Positions 19,233 through 29,695 of a stretch of DNA of 64,000 nt are shown piece after piece. The translations under genes and the position numbers were made by a program. The notes beneath the pieces are model-generated. The model saw only the letters and a list, made by a program, of their open reading frames with translations. It did no database searches and was not told the origin of the DNA. Within the stretch, counting starts at the first letter, position 1. Each line of letters begins with the position of its first letter. This DNA comes from Ewingella americana (GTDB lineage: Bacteria; Pseudomonadota; Gammaproteobacteria; Enterobacterales; Enterobacteriaceae). The stretch is taken from assembly GCF_006438725.1 (NCBI RefSeq), contig NZ_RCZD01000004.1, positions 62,001 to 126,000 of the forward strand. The letters run 5' to 3'.

Positions 19233-19688
19233 TCAAGAACTCCATTCGTACGCCACTGCGTAAAGCGAAAGACGCTGATGTTGCTGATGGTGGATCTGCC
19301 GGATACGGTAGATATGACGATAACGTCTGGACTGACCTTCCAGCCAGCGGCTTCTGCGGCGCTGAGACTGGCGTAACATGCGCCAGCGCCCGACTTCATT
19401 TCTGCTGCGTTTCATGCAAACTGTTCCCGTTAACGACGTTGCTGTGTTTCTTCTACACAGGCGGCGGGCACATTATAGGCCGATGATGTTGTGATCCAAG
19501 CCTTGTTTCACCCTAATCTGTCAGTTATCAGCTACCCTTGATGACAATCTGGTGAAGGTTTTTATGACCAGATCCGTTTTCAGAGGTAGCTGATTGATTG
19601 AAGGGTGTAAATTCTTTATAACATTCCCCTTTTCACTGACACTGCATACCTCCATCCTCATGGCTTGCGAACAGGACTCTTCGCCCTT
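19233..19688. other. Gene-free gap upstream of cls, with nested inverted repeats
   Basis: No frame here has a ribosome site or a protein-like composition. In E. coli the potassium-channel gene kch lies in the yciI-cls interval; I see no trace of it. The right half contains a nested inverted repeat (outer arms 19527-19536 and 19585-19594, inner arms 19547-19553 and 19567-19573) that could form a two-tier hairpin in a cls leader RNA. Confidence 0.6.
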
Positions 19689-21149
19689 ATGACAACTTTT
19701 TATGCGGTAATTAGCTGGCTTTTGATTTTCGGCTACTGGTTACTGATCGCCGGTGTGACGCTGCGCATTTTAATGAAGCGACGCGCGGTACCTTCTGCCA
19801 TGGCATGGTTGCTGATTATTTATATCATTCCGCTGGTGGGCATTATCGCCTATCTCTCTTTTGGTGAGTTGCACCTTGGTAAACGCCGGGCAGAACGCGC
19901 CAAGGCCATGTGGCCCTCAACGGCGCGCTGGCTGAATGACCTCAAAGGCTGTCACCGGATCTTTGCGACAGAAAACAGCGAAATCGCCAGCTCTCTTTTC
20001 CAGCTGTGTGAACGACGTCAGGGCATTGCGGGCGTCAAAGGCAATCAGCTTCAGCTGCTGACCACCAGCGATGACACGCTGCACGCCATCATGCGGGATA
20101 TTGGCCTGGCGCGAAATAATATCGAGATGGTGTTTTACATCTGGCAATCCGGTGGCCTGGTCGATCAGGTGGCGGAATCGCTAATGGCGGCGTCACGTCG
20201 CGGAATTCACTGCCGCCTGATGCTTGACTCAGCCGGCAGCGTCGCCTTCTTCCGCAGCCCTTATCCTGCAATGATGCGTAATGCCGGTATTGAAGTGGTC
20301 GAAGCGCTGAAGGTGAATCTTTTCCGTGTTTTCCTGCGCCGGATGGATTTACGCCAGCACCGTAAAATTATTTTAATCGATAACTATGTGGCCTATACCG
20401 GCAGCATGAACATGGTCGATCCGCGTTTCTTTAAACAGGATGCGGGCGTGGGCCAGTGGATTGACTTGATGGCGCGAATGGAAGGACCGGTGGCAACGAC
20501 CATGGGGATCGTCTATTCATGTGACTGGGAAATCGAAACTGGCAAACGTATTCTGCCACCTGAACCTGACGTCAACCAGATGCCGTTTGAGCAAGAAAGT
20601 GGCCACACCATTCAGGTGATCGCATCGGGTCCGGGTTTCCCGGAGGATATGATCCATCAGGCGCTGCTCACCGCCGCCTATTCCGCCCGAGAACAGCTGG
20701 TGATGACCACGCCTTACTTCGTACCGAGCGATGACCTGCTGCACGCTATCTGTACCGCAGCGCAACGCGGCGTGGATGTCAGTATCGTTATGCCAATGAA
20801 AAATGACTCTATGATGGTCGGCTGGGCCAGCCGCGCTTTCTTCAATGAGCTGTTAGAGGCGGGGGTTAAAATTTACCAGTTTGAAGATGGCCTGCTGCAC
20901 ACCAAGAGTATTTTAGTGGATGGGCAGCTAAGCCTGGTGGGTACGGTGAATCTGGACATGCGCAGTCTGTGGTTGAATTTTGAAATCACCCTGGTTATCG
21001 ATGATGCAGGCTTTGGTAATGAGCTGGCTCAGGTACAAGAAGATTATATCGCCCGCTCCCACTTACTGGACGTTGAAGCCTGGCTGAAACGGCCATTCTG
21101 GCACCGGATCATCGAACGGTTGTTCTACTTTTTCAGCCCACTGCTGTAA
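19689..21149 (+). CDS. cls: Cardiolipin synthase A
   Basis: A 486-residue phospholipase-D-superfamily enzyme, the same length as E. coli ClsA. Two hydrophobic segments anchor the N terminus. The two HKD motifs are [19 protein letters not shown] (about residue 224) and [20 protein letters not shown] (about 404). It condenses two phosphatidylglycerols into cardiolipin and glycerol at the inner membrane. The start at 19689 (MTTFYAV) matches the family; a TTG at 19665 is in frame but not needed. Confidence 0.97.
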   Translation: MTTFYAVISWLLIFGYWLLIAGVTLRILMKRRAVPSAMAWLLIIYIIPLVGIIAYLSFGELHLGKRRAERAKAMWPSTARWLNDLKGCHRIFATENSEIASSLFQLCERRQGIAGVKGNQLQLLTTSDDTLHAIMRDIGLARNNIEMVFYIWQSGGLVDQVAESLMAASRRGIHCRLMLDSAGSVAFFRSPYPAMMRNAGIEVVEALKVNLFRVFLRRMDLRQHRKIILIDNYVAYTGSMNMVDPRFFKQDAGVGQWIDLMARMEGPVATTMGIVYSCDWEIETGKRILPPEPDVNQMPFEQESGHTIQVIASGPGFPEDMIHQALLTAAYSAREQLVMTTPYFVPSDDLLHAICTAAQRGVDVSIVMPMKNDSMMVGWASRAFFNELLEAGVKIYQFEDGLLHTKSILVDGQLSLVGTVNLDMRSLWLNFEITLVIDDAGFGNELAQVQEDYIARSHLLDVEAWLKRPFWHRIIERLFYFFSPLL

Positions 21150-21211
21150 AAGCAGCGGCGGGAATGTTTTAATAAGCCCAGCAATACACCACTTTTACTG
21201 ATGAGAACGTT

Positions 21212-21535
21212 ATGGATCTGAATAATCGCCTGACCGAAGACGAAACCCTTGAACAAGCCTACGACATCTTTCTGGAACTGGCGGGCGACAACCTCGATCC
21301 TGCTGATATCCTGATCTTCAACCTTCAGTTCGAAGAACGCGGCGGTGCGGAACTGTATGACCCGGCCGAAGATTGGGTAGAGCACGTAGATTATGACCTT
21401 AACCCGGACTTTTTCGCCGAAGTAGTGATTGGTCTGGCAGATGCCGAAGACCAGCCTATCAACGATATTTTCGCCCGTGTGCTGATGTGTCGTGAAAAAG
21501 ATAACAAGCTGTGTCATATCCTCTGGAAAGAATAA
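21212..21535 (+). CDS. yciU: DUF440 dsDNA-mimic family protein YciU
   Basis: A 107-residue, very acidic protein ([19 protein letters not shown] at the start, [20 protein letters not shown] in the middle). It belongs to the HI1450/YciU family, proposed from structure to mimic double-stranded DNA and bind a DNA-binding protein such as HU. It lies 62 bases after cls, as in E. coli. Confidence 0.94.
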   Translation: MDLNNRLTEDETLEQAYDIFLELAGDNLDPADILIFNLQFEERGGAELYDPAEDWVEHVDYDLNPDFFAEVVIGLADAEDQPINDIFARVLMCREKDNKLCHILWKE

Positions 21536-21551
21536 TTTCAGCCTTCTAAAG

Positions 21552-21579
21552 AAAAAACCTGCCATTGGCAGGTTTTTTT
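21552..21579. terminator. Bidirectional terminator between yciU and oppF
   Basis: A GC stem around 21558-21563 and 21567-21572, flanked by A residues on the left and T residues on the right, can stop transcripts from both sides. Confidence 0.92.
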
Positions 21580-21604
21580 ATACTTCCAAACTGATGTTAG
21601 TGAA

Positions 21605-22642
21605 TCAGAGCGGATCCACTTTCAGGCAGGAAACCGCGTGGCGGAAGCTGCCTTCCAGCAATGGACGCGTGATCGCACATTCCGGCCCGGCAATCGGGCA
21701 GCGGGTACGGAACACGCAGCCTGAAGGCGGATTGATTGGCGAAGGCAAGTCCCCTTCCAGCAACTGAATCACCTTATTACGTTCTTTGTCCGGGTCCGGT
21801 ACAGGCACCGCTGACATCAGCGCGCGGGTATAAGGATGTTGAGGATTGTGATAAACCTCGTCATAGGTGCCGAGCTCTACCGCATGGCCCAGATACATCA
21901 CCAGCACGCGATCGGATATGTGTTTTACCACCGCCAGATCGTGGGCAATAAAGATCAATGACAGTCCCATTTCGCGCTGCAATTGCTGTAACAGGTTAAC
22001 GACCTGTGCCTGAATCGATACGTCGAGCGCGGAAACAGGCTCGTCACAGATAATCAGTTTTGGCTCGAGGATCAGGGCACGCGCAATACCGATACGCTGG
22101 CACTGGCCACCGGAGAATTCATGCGGATAGCGGTTGATCAGGTTTGGCAACAGGCCCACCTTGAGCATCATCGCTTTCACTTTCTCCTTCACCTGCAACT
22201 TCGACATTTTCGGGTTATAAGTTTTCAGCGGTTCGGCAATGATCTCACCGATGGTCATTCGCGGATTAAGCGAGGCCAGTGGATCCTGGAAAATCATCTG
22301 AATATCGCTGCGGGTATGGCGCCATTCGGCATCAGACATGTTCAGCAAGTCTTTGCCCAGCCAGGCCACTTTCCCTTCGGTCGCTTTCACCAGCCCAATG
22401 ATGGCACGAGCAAAGGTCGATTTACCGCAACCGGACTCCCCCACAACCCCCAGCGTTTCGCCTTCATAAAGACGCAGCGTCACGCCGTCGACGGCTTTGA
22501 GCGTTTTTGATGGCTGCCAGAACCACTGCTTGCCATCTTTGATGTCAAAGTGAACTTTCAAATCGGCGACTTCGAGCAGTACTTTTTTGTTCGGTGGCGC
22601 CTCATTCATGGACGGGCTATGCATAACTGTATGATCTGTCAT
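21605..22642 (-). CDS. oppF: Oligopeptide ABC transporter, ATP-binding protein OppF
   Basis: A 345-residue ATPase with Walker [10 protein letters not shown], the ABC signature [15 protein letters not shown], and Walker [13 protein letters not shown]. The C-terminal oligopeptide-family extension has the [14 protein letters not shown] cysteines, an iron-sulfur-like segment of this subfamily. With OppD it powers peptide import. Its start overlaps the oppD stop by four bases. The first 18 or so residues before the [12 protein letters not shown] block are longer than in E. coli. Confidence 0.96.
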   Translation of the reverse strand: MTDHTVMHSPSMNEAPPNKKVLLEVADLKVHFDIKDGKQWFWQPSKTLKAVDGVTLRLYEGETLGVVGESGCGKSTFARAIIGLVKATEGKVAWLGKDLLNMSDAEWRHTRSDIQMIFQDPLASLNPRMTIGEIIAEPLKTYNPKMSKLQVKEKVKAMMLKVGLLPNLINRYPHEFSGGQCQRIGIARALILEPKLIICDEPVSALDVSIQAQVVNLLQQLQREMGLSLIFIAHDLAVVKHISDRVLVMYLGHAVELGTYDEVYHNPQHPYTRALMSAVPVPDPDKERNKVIQLLEGDLPSPINPPSGCVFRTRCPIAGPECAITRPLLEGSFRHAVSCLKVDPL

Positions 22643-23664
22643 ACCAACTCCTCGACCGGCTTAAAGCAGGCACGTAAACGACCTTCACCGAAGCGCTCCA
22701 GCGGAGGCGCGGTATTACAGATTTCCATCGCGTACTGGCAGCGTGGCTGGAAAGGACAGCCTTTCGGTAAACGCAGCAAGTTTGGCGGGTTACCTGCAAT
22801 GGTGGTCATCATGCCGCCTTCGGCATCCAGGCGGGGAACGGCATTGAGCAGGCCAATAGAATAGGGATGGCACGGGTCATAAAACACATCGCGGGCCTGA
22901 CCGTATTCCATGGTACGTCCGGCATACATCACCAGTACTTTGTCACAAATTCCGGCTACAACCCCAAGGTCGTGCGTGATCATAATGATGGCGGTGTTAA
23001 ATTCCGCTTTCAGCTCATTGAGCAACGTCATGATCTGCGCCTGCACGGTGACGTCCAGCGCGGTGGTCGGTTCATCAGCAATCAGTAATTTAGGGCGGCA
23101 CAGCAATGCCATCGCAATCATCACACGCTGACGCATGCCGCCTGAGAATTCGTGCGGAAACATCTTCATACGTTTACGTGCTTCTGGCATTTTTACCGCG
23201 TCCAGCATCCGCACGGACTCGTCAAAAGCCTCTCTTTTACTCATGTGCTTATGCAGCATCAGTACTTCCATCAACTGCTCGCCCACACGCATGTAAGGGT
23301 TAAGCGAGGTCATTGGGTCCTGGAAAATCATCGAAATCTGCTCGGCACGCAGTTTGTTCAGCTGTTTTGGCGGCAGGTTAAGAATTTCACGTCCGTTGAA
23401 TTTAGCTGAGCCCCCAATGCGGCCATTGCTGGCCAGCAGCCCCATCAGGGCAAAGGCGGTTTGCGATTTACCGGAGCCGGACTCACCGACGATACCCAGT
23501 GTTTCACCCGCGCGCAGGTCAAAGTTGAGATCATTAACGGCGGTAACATCACCGTCCGGCGTTTCAAAAGTCACGCGCAGATCTTTAACGTCAAGCAGGA
23601 TTGGTGGTATCTGGCCGTCAACAGCCGCAGGGGCAGCAAAAGTGGAATGTTCAATGGTGCTCAT
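22639..23664 (-). CDS. oppD: Oligopeptide ABC transporter, ATP-binding protein OppD
   Basis: A 341-residue ATPase with Walker [10 protein letters not shown], signature [15 protein letters not shown], Walker [13 protein letters not shown] and the C-terminal [14 protein letters not shown] block. It pairs with OppF at the cytoplasmic face of the OppBC channel. It lies 11 bases after oppC and overlaps oppF. Confidence 0.96.
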   Translation of the reverse strand: MSTIEHSTFAAPAAVDGQIPPILLDVKDLRVTFETPDGDVTAVNDLNFDLRAGETLGIVGESGSGKSQTAFALMGLLASNGRIGGSAKFNGREILNLPPKQLNKLRAEQISMIFQDPMTSLNPYMRVGEQLMEVLMLHKHMSKREAFDESVRMLDAVKMPEARKRMKMFPHEFSGGMRQRVMIAMALLCRPKLLIADEPTTALDVTVQAQIMTLLNELKAEFNTAIIMITHDLGVVAGICDKVLVMYAGRTMEYGQARDVFYDPCHPYSIGLLNAVPRLDAEGGMMTTIAGNPPNLLRLPKGCPFQPRCQYAMEICNTAPPLERFGEGRLRACFKPVEELV

Positions 23665-23675
23665 GGTCGCACTCC

Positions 23676-24590
23676 TTAACGATCTTTCGGGTCGAGGGCA
23701 TCACGCAAGCCATCGCCGATAAAGTTGAAACAAAACAGAGTCACAACCAGGAAGCCTGCTGGGAACAGCAGTAACCACGGTGAAACTTCCATTGAGTTGG
23801 CGCCGTCACTTAATAACGCGCCCCAACTGCTTAACGGCTCTTGCGTACCCAGCCCGAGGAAGCTGAGGAAGGATTCAAACAGGATCATGCTGGGTACCAA
23901 CAGGGAAGCGTATACCACCACCACACCGAGCACGTTTGGCACAATATGACGCAACACGATATTACGTGTTGAGACCCCACTCACTAAGGCCGCTTCAATA
24001 AACTCTTTACGTTTCAGGCTAAGGGTCTGGCCGCGAACGATACGCGCCATGTCCAACCAGGACACCATGCCAATCGCCACAAAAATCAGCAAAATATTCT
24101 GCCCGAAGAAGGTGACCAGCAGGATAACAAAGAACATGAACGGGAAAGAATTGAGGATCTCGAGTAAACGCATCATCGCGGAATCGATCTTTCCGCCCAG
24201 ATAACCGGACAGAGACCCGTACAAGGTACCGAGGATCACCGCCACAAACGCCGCAGCGACGCCGACCATCAGAGAGATACGACCACCAATAGCAACACGC
24301 ACCAGCAGATCACGTCCAGAGGAGTCGGTACCGAAGTAGTGATGGGAGGCAAAATCAGGTGCGGCCGACATCATGTTCCAGTCGGTGTCCGCATAGGCAA
24401 ATTGCGACAGTATTGGCGCGAAAGTCACGAACAGGGCGATGAACGCGAGGACGACTAAACTGGTAACAGCAGCGCGGTTACCCATAAAGCGGCGACGTGC
24501 ATCCTGCCATAAACTGCGGCCTTCAACTTCCAGCTTTTCGCTGAAGTCTTCCAGAGCGTCGCTTTTTTTCTTACTTAGCATCATTGACAA
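23676..24590 (-). CDS. oppC: Oligopeptide ABC transporter permease OppC
   Basis: A 304-residue permease with an N-terminal cytoplasmic segment, about six membrane spans and the EAA-type loop [20 protein letters not shown] that docks the ATPases. The block [19 protein letters not shown] is typical of OppC/DppC. It lies nine bases after oppB. Confidence 0.96.
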   Translation of the reverse strand: MSMMLSKKKSDALEDFSEKLEVEGRSLWQDARRRFMGNRAAVTSLVVLAFIALFVTFAPILSQFAYADTDWNMMSAAPDFASHHYFGTDSSGRDLLVRVAIGGRISLMVGVAAAFVAVILGTLYGSLSGYLGGKIDSAMMRLLEILNSFPFMFFVILLVTFFGQNILLIFVAIGMVSWLDMARIVRGQTLSLKRKEFIEAALVSGVSTRNIVLRHIVPNVLGVVVVYASLLVPSMILFESFLSFLGLGTQEPLSSWGALLSDGANSMEVSPWLLLFPAGFLVVTLFCFNFIGDGLRDALDPKDR

Positions 24591-24599
24591 GCTCCAGCA

Positions 24600-25520
24600 T
24601 TAATAACGGATTTTCGGATCGATCACGGCGTAAAGCACATCGACGATCGCGTTGAACAGAATGGTCAGCGCGCCTACCAGAATCGTCAGGCTCAGTACCA
24701 GAGAGTAGTCACGGTTCAACGCCCCGTTAACAAACAGCTGGCCAATACCCGGCAATCCGAAGATGCTTTCGATAACCATTGAGCCGGTAATAATGCCGAC
24801 AAATGCAGGTCCCATATAGGAGAGTACCGGCAGCAGAGCAGGTTTCAGCGCGTGGCGCAAAATGATGCGGTGCAGCGGTAAACCTTTCGCGCGCGCAGTG
24901 CGGATAAAGTTAGAGTGCAGGATCTCAATCATCGAACCGCGGGTGATACGCGCGATACTGGCAATATAAGCCAGTGACAGGGCCACCATCGGCAGGATCA
25001 TATACTTCACCCCACCGCCGTTCCAACCGCCGCCCGGTAACCATTTCAGCGTAATGGAGAATATGAGCACCAGAAGCGGCGCCACCACGAAGCTCGGGAT
25101 AACGACACCGGTCATGGCTACCCCCATTACCGTGTAGTCCCATTTGGTGTTCTGATTAAGCGCGGCGATAACACCGGCAGTCACACCAAAGACAATCGCC
25201 ATAATGAATGCCGCCAGTCCGAGTTTCGCAGAAACCGGGAACGAGGCCGCAACCAGATTATTAACGGTGTAGTCCTTATATTTGAACGACGGGCCGAAAT
25301 CGCCTGTTGCCAGTTGTCCTAAATAATTGAAGTACTGTTTATAGATGGGGTCATTGAGGTGATATTTGGCCTCAATGTTTGCCATAACTTCTGGCGGAAG
25401 ATTACGCTCACCCGTAAATGGGCTTCCCGGCGCGAGACGCATCATAAAAAACGAGATGGTGATCAGGATGAATAGCGTCGGAATCGCTTCCAGACAGCGG
25501 CGTAAAATAAACTTTAACAT
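24600..25520 (-). CDS. oppB: Oligopeptide ABC transporter permease OppB
   Basis: A 306-residue permease beginning MLKFILRRCLEAIPTLFILI, with a DppB/OppB-type N terminus. The EAA loop is FIRTARAKGLPLHRIILRHALKP. With OppC it forms the inner-membrane channel. It follows oppA after 184 bases containing a stable hairpin, which would let OppA be made in excess of the membrane components. Confidence 0.96.
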   Translation of the reverse strand: MLKFILRRCLEAIPTLFILITISFFMMRLAPGSPFTGERNLPPEVMANIEAKYHLNDPIYKQYFNYLGQLATGDFGPSFKYKDYTVNNLVAASFPVSAKLGLAAFIMAIVFGVTAGVIAALNQNTKWDYTVMGVAMTGVVIPSFVVAPLLVLIFSITLKWLPGGGWNGGGVKYMILPMVALSLAYIASIARITRGSMIEILHSNFIRTARAKGLPLHRIILRHALKPALLPVLSYMGPAFVGIITGSMVIESIFGLPGIGQLFVNGALNRDYSLVLSLTILVGALTILFNAIVDVLYAVIDPKIRY

Positions 25521-25572
25521 TGCCCGTACCTGTTTCTAAGCCTGCACTACAGCTTGATAGTTTTGGCTTGAT

Positions 25573-25605
25573 CGCCCCGGTAATCACAACGATATTACCG
25601 GGGCG
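25573..25605 (-). terminator. Hairpin between oppA and oppB
   Basis: A perfect 12-bp inverted repeat (25573-25584 with 25594-25605, 9-base loop) lies about 100 bases after the oppA stop. It has no T run, so it is more likely an mRNA-stabilizing or partial-termination structure than a full terminator. Confidence 0.7.
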
Positions 25606-25704
25606 GTGGCTCTTTGCTTTAGCACTGACTAAGTCAGTACCAAGAACGTTACCTTGATCAAACAACCAGCAGGACAGCTCGGGGATGCCCTGCTCTTTCG
25701 GCGA

Positions 25705-27351
25705 TTAATGTTTGATAATGTACAGATCTTTAACGTAGACGTTGTCCTGTGGATCTTTACCGGTGTAGCCGCCGACGTAAGGTTTCACCAGACGGGCATT
25801 CACGTAGTAATAGACAGGCACGATGGCAGAATCTTTATCAAGCTGGGTTTCAGCTTTCTGATAAAGCGCTGCGCGCTCGTCATCAGTCTTCGCATTCAGC
25901 GTATCAGCAATCGCTTTGTCAAAGTCAGCGCTCTTATAGTGAGCGGTGTTGTTGCTGCTGTTAGAGAGCATGGTATTGAGGAATGAAGAAGGTTCGTTGT
26001 AGTCGGAACACCAGCCAGCACGTGCAACGTCGAAGTTGCCCTGATGACGGCTATCCAGGAAAGTTTTCCACTCCTGGTTTTCCAGTTTAACGTTCACGCC
26101 CAGATTTTTCTTCCAGATCGCTGCAGCAGCAATAGCCAGTTTCTTATGCAGATCTGACGTGTTGTAAAGCAGGCTGAAAGTTAACGGTTTAGCATCGGTA
26201 TAACCGGCTTCAGCCAGCAATTTCTTCGCTTGTGCGTTACGTTGATCTTGAGTTTCTTTGAACCAGGCCGGTGGCGTCAGTTTAGCGCCATCAGTATAAG
26301 GTGGGGTGTAACCGTAAGCTGGCAGGTCACCCTGCGCTTTAACTTTATCAACGATAATATCGCGATCCAGACCCAGTTTCAGTGCGGTACGAACGCGCTC
26401 ATCAGTGAACGGGGCTTTCTGGTTATTGATTTCGTAGTAATAAGTACACAGATACGGGTCAACATGAACTTCTGTTGGGATATCTTTCTTTAGTTTTTGG
26501 AACAGTTCGATCGGCATGTTGTTATAGGTCATGTCGATTTCACCGCTGCGGTAGCGGTTAACGTCTGTCACTTCTGAAGAGATTGGCAGGTAAGTGACCT
26601 GATTGATCACAGTTTTGGCGTTATCCCAGTACTCAGGGTTACGTTCCAGAACGATTTTTTCGTTGACGGTCCAGGCTTTCAGCTTGTAAGCGCCGTTGCT
26701 GACGTAGTTCTCTGGTTGGGTCCACTTGTCGCCAAATTTCTCAACGATTTTTTTGTTGACCGGCTTCATGGCTGTGTGGGACAGCATTTTAACGAAGTAA
26801 GGTACGGGTTCGCTCAGGGTGACTTCCAGAGTATGGTCATCGATGGCTTTCACACCTAACGTATCAGGACTTTTTTTACCAGAAATGATGTCATCGATAT
26901 TCACGATGTGACCATATTGCAGGTAGCTTTCATAAGGAGAGGCAGTTTTAGGATCAGCCAGGCGCTGCCAGCTGTAAACGAAATCTTCGGCGGTAACGGG
27001 GTCACCATTTGACCATTTAGCGTCTTTACGCAGGTGGAAAGTCCAGACTTTAAAGTCTTTATTTTCCCAGGTTTCAGCAACGCCAGGGATCACGTGGCCA
27101 TCGGCATTCGATGTATTTACCAGACCTTCAAGCAGGTCACGGATCACGTTGGATTCTGGAACACCTTCCACTTTATGTGGATCTAACGACTGGACTTCAG
27201 AGCCGTTATTACGTACCAGTTCTTGTTTATCAGCCAGTTTTACACCGGCGGGAACGTCAGCAGCGAATGCACTGCCTGCAGTAGCTACACCCATTGCAGC
27301 CATGATGCAGGCGGCGAGGATCGTTTTTTTTGTGATGTTGGTCATTGTCAT
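25705..27351 (-). CDS. oppA: Periplasmic oligopeptide-binding protein OppA
   Basis: A 548-residue solute-binding protein of the SBP_bac_5 family. A Sec signal peptide ends in SAFA before ADVPAGVKL. Conserved stretches include NNGSEVQSLDPHKVEGVPES, DVNRYRSGEIDMTYNNMPIE and ARAGWCSDYNEPSSFLNTM. It captures peptides of two to five residues in the periplasm for OppBCDF. Two in-frame ATG codons lie at 27351 and 27345; the second matches the E. coli start MTNITK, and a GGAG site could serve either. Confidence 0.97.
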   Translation of the reverse strand: MTMTNITKKTILAACIMAAMGVATAGSAFAADVPAGVKLADKQELVRNNGSEVQSLDPHKVEGVPESNVIRDLLEGLVNTSNADGHVIPGVAETWENKDFKVWTFHLRKDAKWSNGDPVTAEDFVYSWQRLADPKTASPYESYLQYGHIVNIDDIISGKKSPDTLGVKAIDDHTLEVTLSEPVPYFVKMLSHTAMKPVNKKIVEKFGDKWTQPENYVSNGAYKLKAWTVNEKIVLERNPEYWDNAKTVINQVTYLPISSEVTDVNRYRSGEIDMTYNNMPIELFQKLKKDIPTEVHVDPYLCTYYYEINNQKAPFTDERVRTALKLGLDRDIIVDKVKAQGDLPAYGYTPPYTDGAKLTPPAWFKETQDQRNAQAKKLLAEAGYTDAKPLTFSLLYNTSDLHKKLAIAAAAIWKKNLGVNVKLENQEWKTFLDSRHQGNFDVARAGWCSDYNEPSSFLNTMLSNSSNNTAHYKSADFDKAIADTLNAKTDDERAALYQKAETQLDKDSAIVPVYYYVNARLVKPYVGGYTGKDPQDNVYVKDLYIIKH

Positions 27352-28518
27352 TCAACTCCAGTTTTTATTATGAACTTGCGCACTATGGAGCAAGATAAAC
27401 CCTTGCTGGGTTTTTGGTTGATCACGGGCAGGAACGAATTGCCCTGGAGAAAAACCAGATGATTTAGCCAAGCGAGGAAGCTGGCTATCCCCTACTACCT
27501 TCTGCTAACTGATGAAATTTGAGACTGTTAATCGCCTTTCAATTTCAGAGATCATTTTAAGGAAGACCTCCTCCCTTCACTTGCCGTGTCCAAAATGTTG
27601 CAACAGAGGACGTAATACCTTTTTAGAACACAGCAGGCTAATGCTTTATTTGTCTTAACTTTCCAGATTCAGATAGCACTGTGCTCGTCGCATAATTGAG
27701 TAGCTTGAGAAAATAGAGACAGTGAAAACTGATTCGCAGGATTGCTGGCCGCCGCAACGTTATGCATGAAAGGTGCCAAACACACCCGTTGGGAGATGCT
27801 GAAACATAAAGAATGTATGATTGTCTTTACATGCACAGGTTCGACCACGATACGCTCCAAAAACAAATGAAAGTGCTTATTCTCTTAGCGAGATCCGATC
27901 TCACTTCAGTATTAAACCGAAACAACTTTCCATTTGTGAAGACGTCCCGAAAATTATCAGAAGCCTGCTAACTGCGCCAATAAATTTTGCTAAAATGTTA
28001 AGCATTTCTCCTTTCTCTGTTATCAAACGATTTGAACCATTTTTGACAACATCAGAAAAAATCGAGTTAACATTATGTTTATTAAAGAAAAAATGCACAA
28101 AAAAGCTGTTATGCCTTGGACTCTACTGTCCAAAAAATCCGCTAACATAATAAGTCAACATTCAGTGCCTTTTAAGAATAAACAGCTATTTGTAGCGAGG
28201 TAAACACTAATAACATCTCGATACATCCTGCACAAGCCCTACAGAATGATGTGATTAATTTAACATCGAAACGGGCAGTAAAAGTGTCAATAAAGGGAAT
28301 ATTTGCTGCGGTAAACCGGGGGAAATAACAGTTTGAGTTATAAATAGGTTCAGGAAGTGAGTTTGCGCCACATTTAAGTGCAAGTGGTCACTAATAAAAC
28401 ATTAGTTGCACTATATTAATGCGTTCGATTATTAGTGGCGTTAATAATTCTCGCCACGTGGTATTCCCCCATTTCCTAAATGATAAGTGCGAGCCCGAGA
28501 AGAGGAGGAAGAAAGACG
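27352..28518. other. 1.17-kb gene-free interval between oppA and ychE
   Basis: I see no convincing gene on either strand. The interval is AT-rich, most of all from about 27800 to 28430. The part nearest oppA should hold the oppA promoter and 5' leader; the E. coli oppA leader is long and is targeted by small RNAs, but I cannot point to pairing sites here. A short hairpin with arms GTGGCG/CGCCAC lies near 28435-28457. Confidence 0.6.
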
Positions 28519-29163
28519 TTAAAGTAGACCGGGGAAAATAGCTTTAATACCGGTCACGATGAACTCAATACCCAGCGACATTAACAGAAGCCCCATAATA
28601 CGAGTGATGACATTGATTCCGGTTTGACCCAGCAGACGCACCAGGAGTGGCGCAGCACGGAACAGTAGCCAGCAGCAGAAGGCAAAGAAGGCAATCGCGA
28701 CCGTCAAACCCAGCAAATTTTGCCAGCCACTAAAACGCGAACTCCATACAATGGTCGAACTGATCGCACCCGGCCCGGCCATTAGAGGAAGAGCAAGTGG
28801 CACCACGCCGACATTTTCGCGAATTGCGGTTTCTGACTTCTCTTGCTTATTCTGTTTGTCCTCACCCAGTTTGCCGCTGATCATCGACATGGCAATGCTC
28901 ACGACCAGAATACCGCCAGCGATACGGAACGAATCGATGGAGATGCCAAAAATATGCAAGATAGCATCACCCAGAAACAGGGCAGTCCACAATATAATGG
29001 CAACCGAAAGGTTGGCCGTCATGTTGGTTTTGTTTCTGCCTGCCGCCGCCTGATAGCTGGTCATGCTGATAAACACCGGCAAAATACCTACCGGGTTGAC
29101 CAGGGCAAAAAGTCCCACGAAAAATTTGATATAGCCTGAAAAATCTAACAGTGATTGGCTCAC
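28519..29163 (-). CDS. ychE: MarC-family inner-membrane protein YchE
   Basis: A 214-residue membrane protein of the MarC/UPF0056 family, with six hydrophobic segments and the signatures ALVNPVGILPVF near the N terminus and PLALPLMAGPGAISSTIV in the middle. The substrate is unknown. It lies between opp and adhE, as in E. coli, transcribed away from adhE. Confidence 0.93.
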   Translation of the reverse strand: MSQSLLDFSGYIKFFVGLFALVNPVGILPVFISMTSYQAAAGRNKTNMTANLSVAIILWTALFLGDAILHIFGISIDSFRIAGGILVVSIAMSMISGKLGEDKQNKQEKSETAIRENVGVVPLALPLMAGPGAISSTIVWSSRFSGWQNLLGLTVAIAFFAFCCWLLFRAAPLLVRLLGQTGINVITRIMGLLLMSLGIEFIVTGIKAIFPGLL

Positions 29164-29413
29164 GCAGAACTCCGCACAATATGCCAGTAAAGGATGGTCA
29201 AGATTGGGCGCTAATGTACTGGAATTGCCATTTTTACGCCACGCCGTTTCTCAGTATTTATCACCAGATATACAATAAAAAGCAGTGTTAAACACTAATG
29301 TTAAAAATTATCAACTTACATCGTACTAATTCCGTTATGATTGTGAAGCACATTAGTCACAATGAGAATTACTCTCACCAACCTAAAGCTGAAAGGAGTC
29401 AGCCACGGTCTTT

Positions 29414-29429
29414 TGTGATCCAGATCAAA
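29414..29429 (+). promoter_or_regulatory. CRP/FNR-like site upstream of adhE
   Basis: TGTGA-N6-TCAAA at 29414-29429 fits the CRP half-sites and also resembles an FNR site (GTGAT-N4-ATCAA). It lies about 267 bases before the adhE start, in a 532-base non-coding region (29164-29695) shared with divergent ychE. adhE is controlled by several global regulators, so the site is plausible but unproven. Confidence 0.45.
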
Positions 29430-29695
29430 AATCATCTAGCCATTAGTAGGTAAGCTTTGCGCATGGTCAGTGAGTAGGGCAAAGAGGACAAAACTATATT
29501 CACAGGATTTTTTAACAATTTATCTACTTACAGGATGTTCTTTTCCATTGAAAGCTGTTTCAGCAAATAAAGAGACAGAGACAACATACTGAGAACAATG
29601 GTAATAATTTGTTTCTCACAGTGTGTGGTAGCACAGCTATACTAGTTTCTGGCGGATTATTTACTAAAAGAGTTTAACTTTATCAGGAGAGCATT

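Noticed and set aside
19229-19486. 85-codon frame after the small zinc-ribbon gene, considered as a kch remnant
   Set aside because: No potassium-channel filter or Rossmann motif is present and no ribosome site precedes it.
27821-28150. 109-codon frame in the oppA-ychE gap
   Set aside because: AT-rich with no ribosome site, and the peptide has no recognisable pattern.
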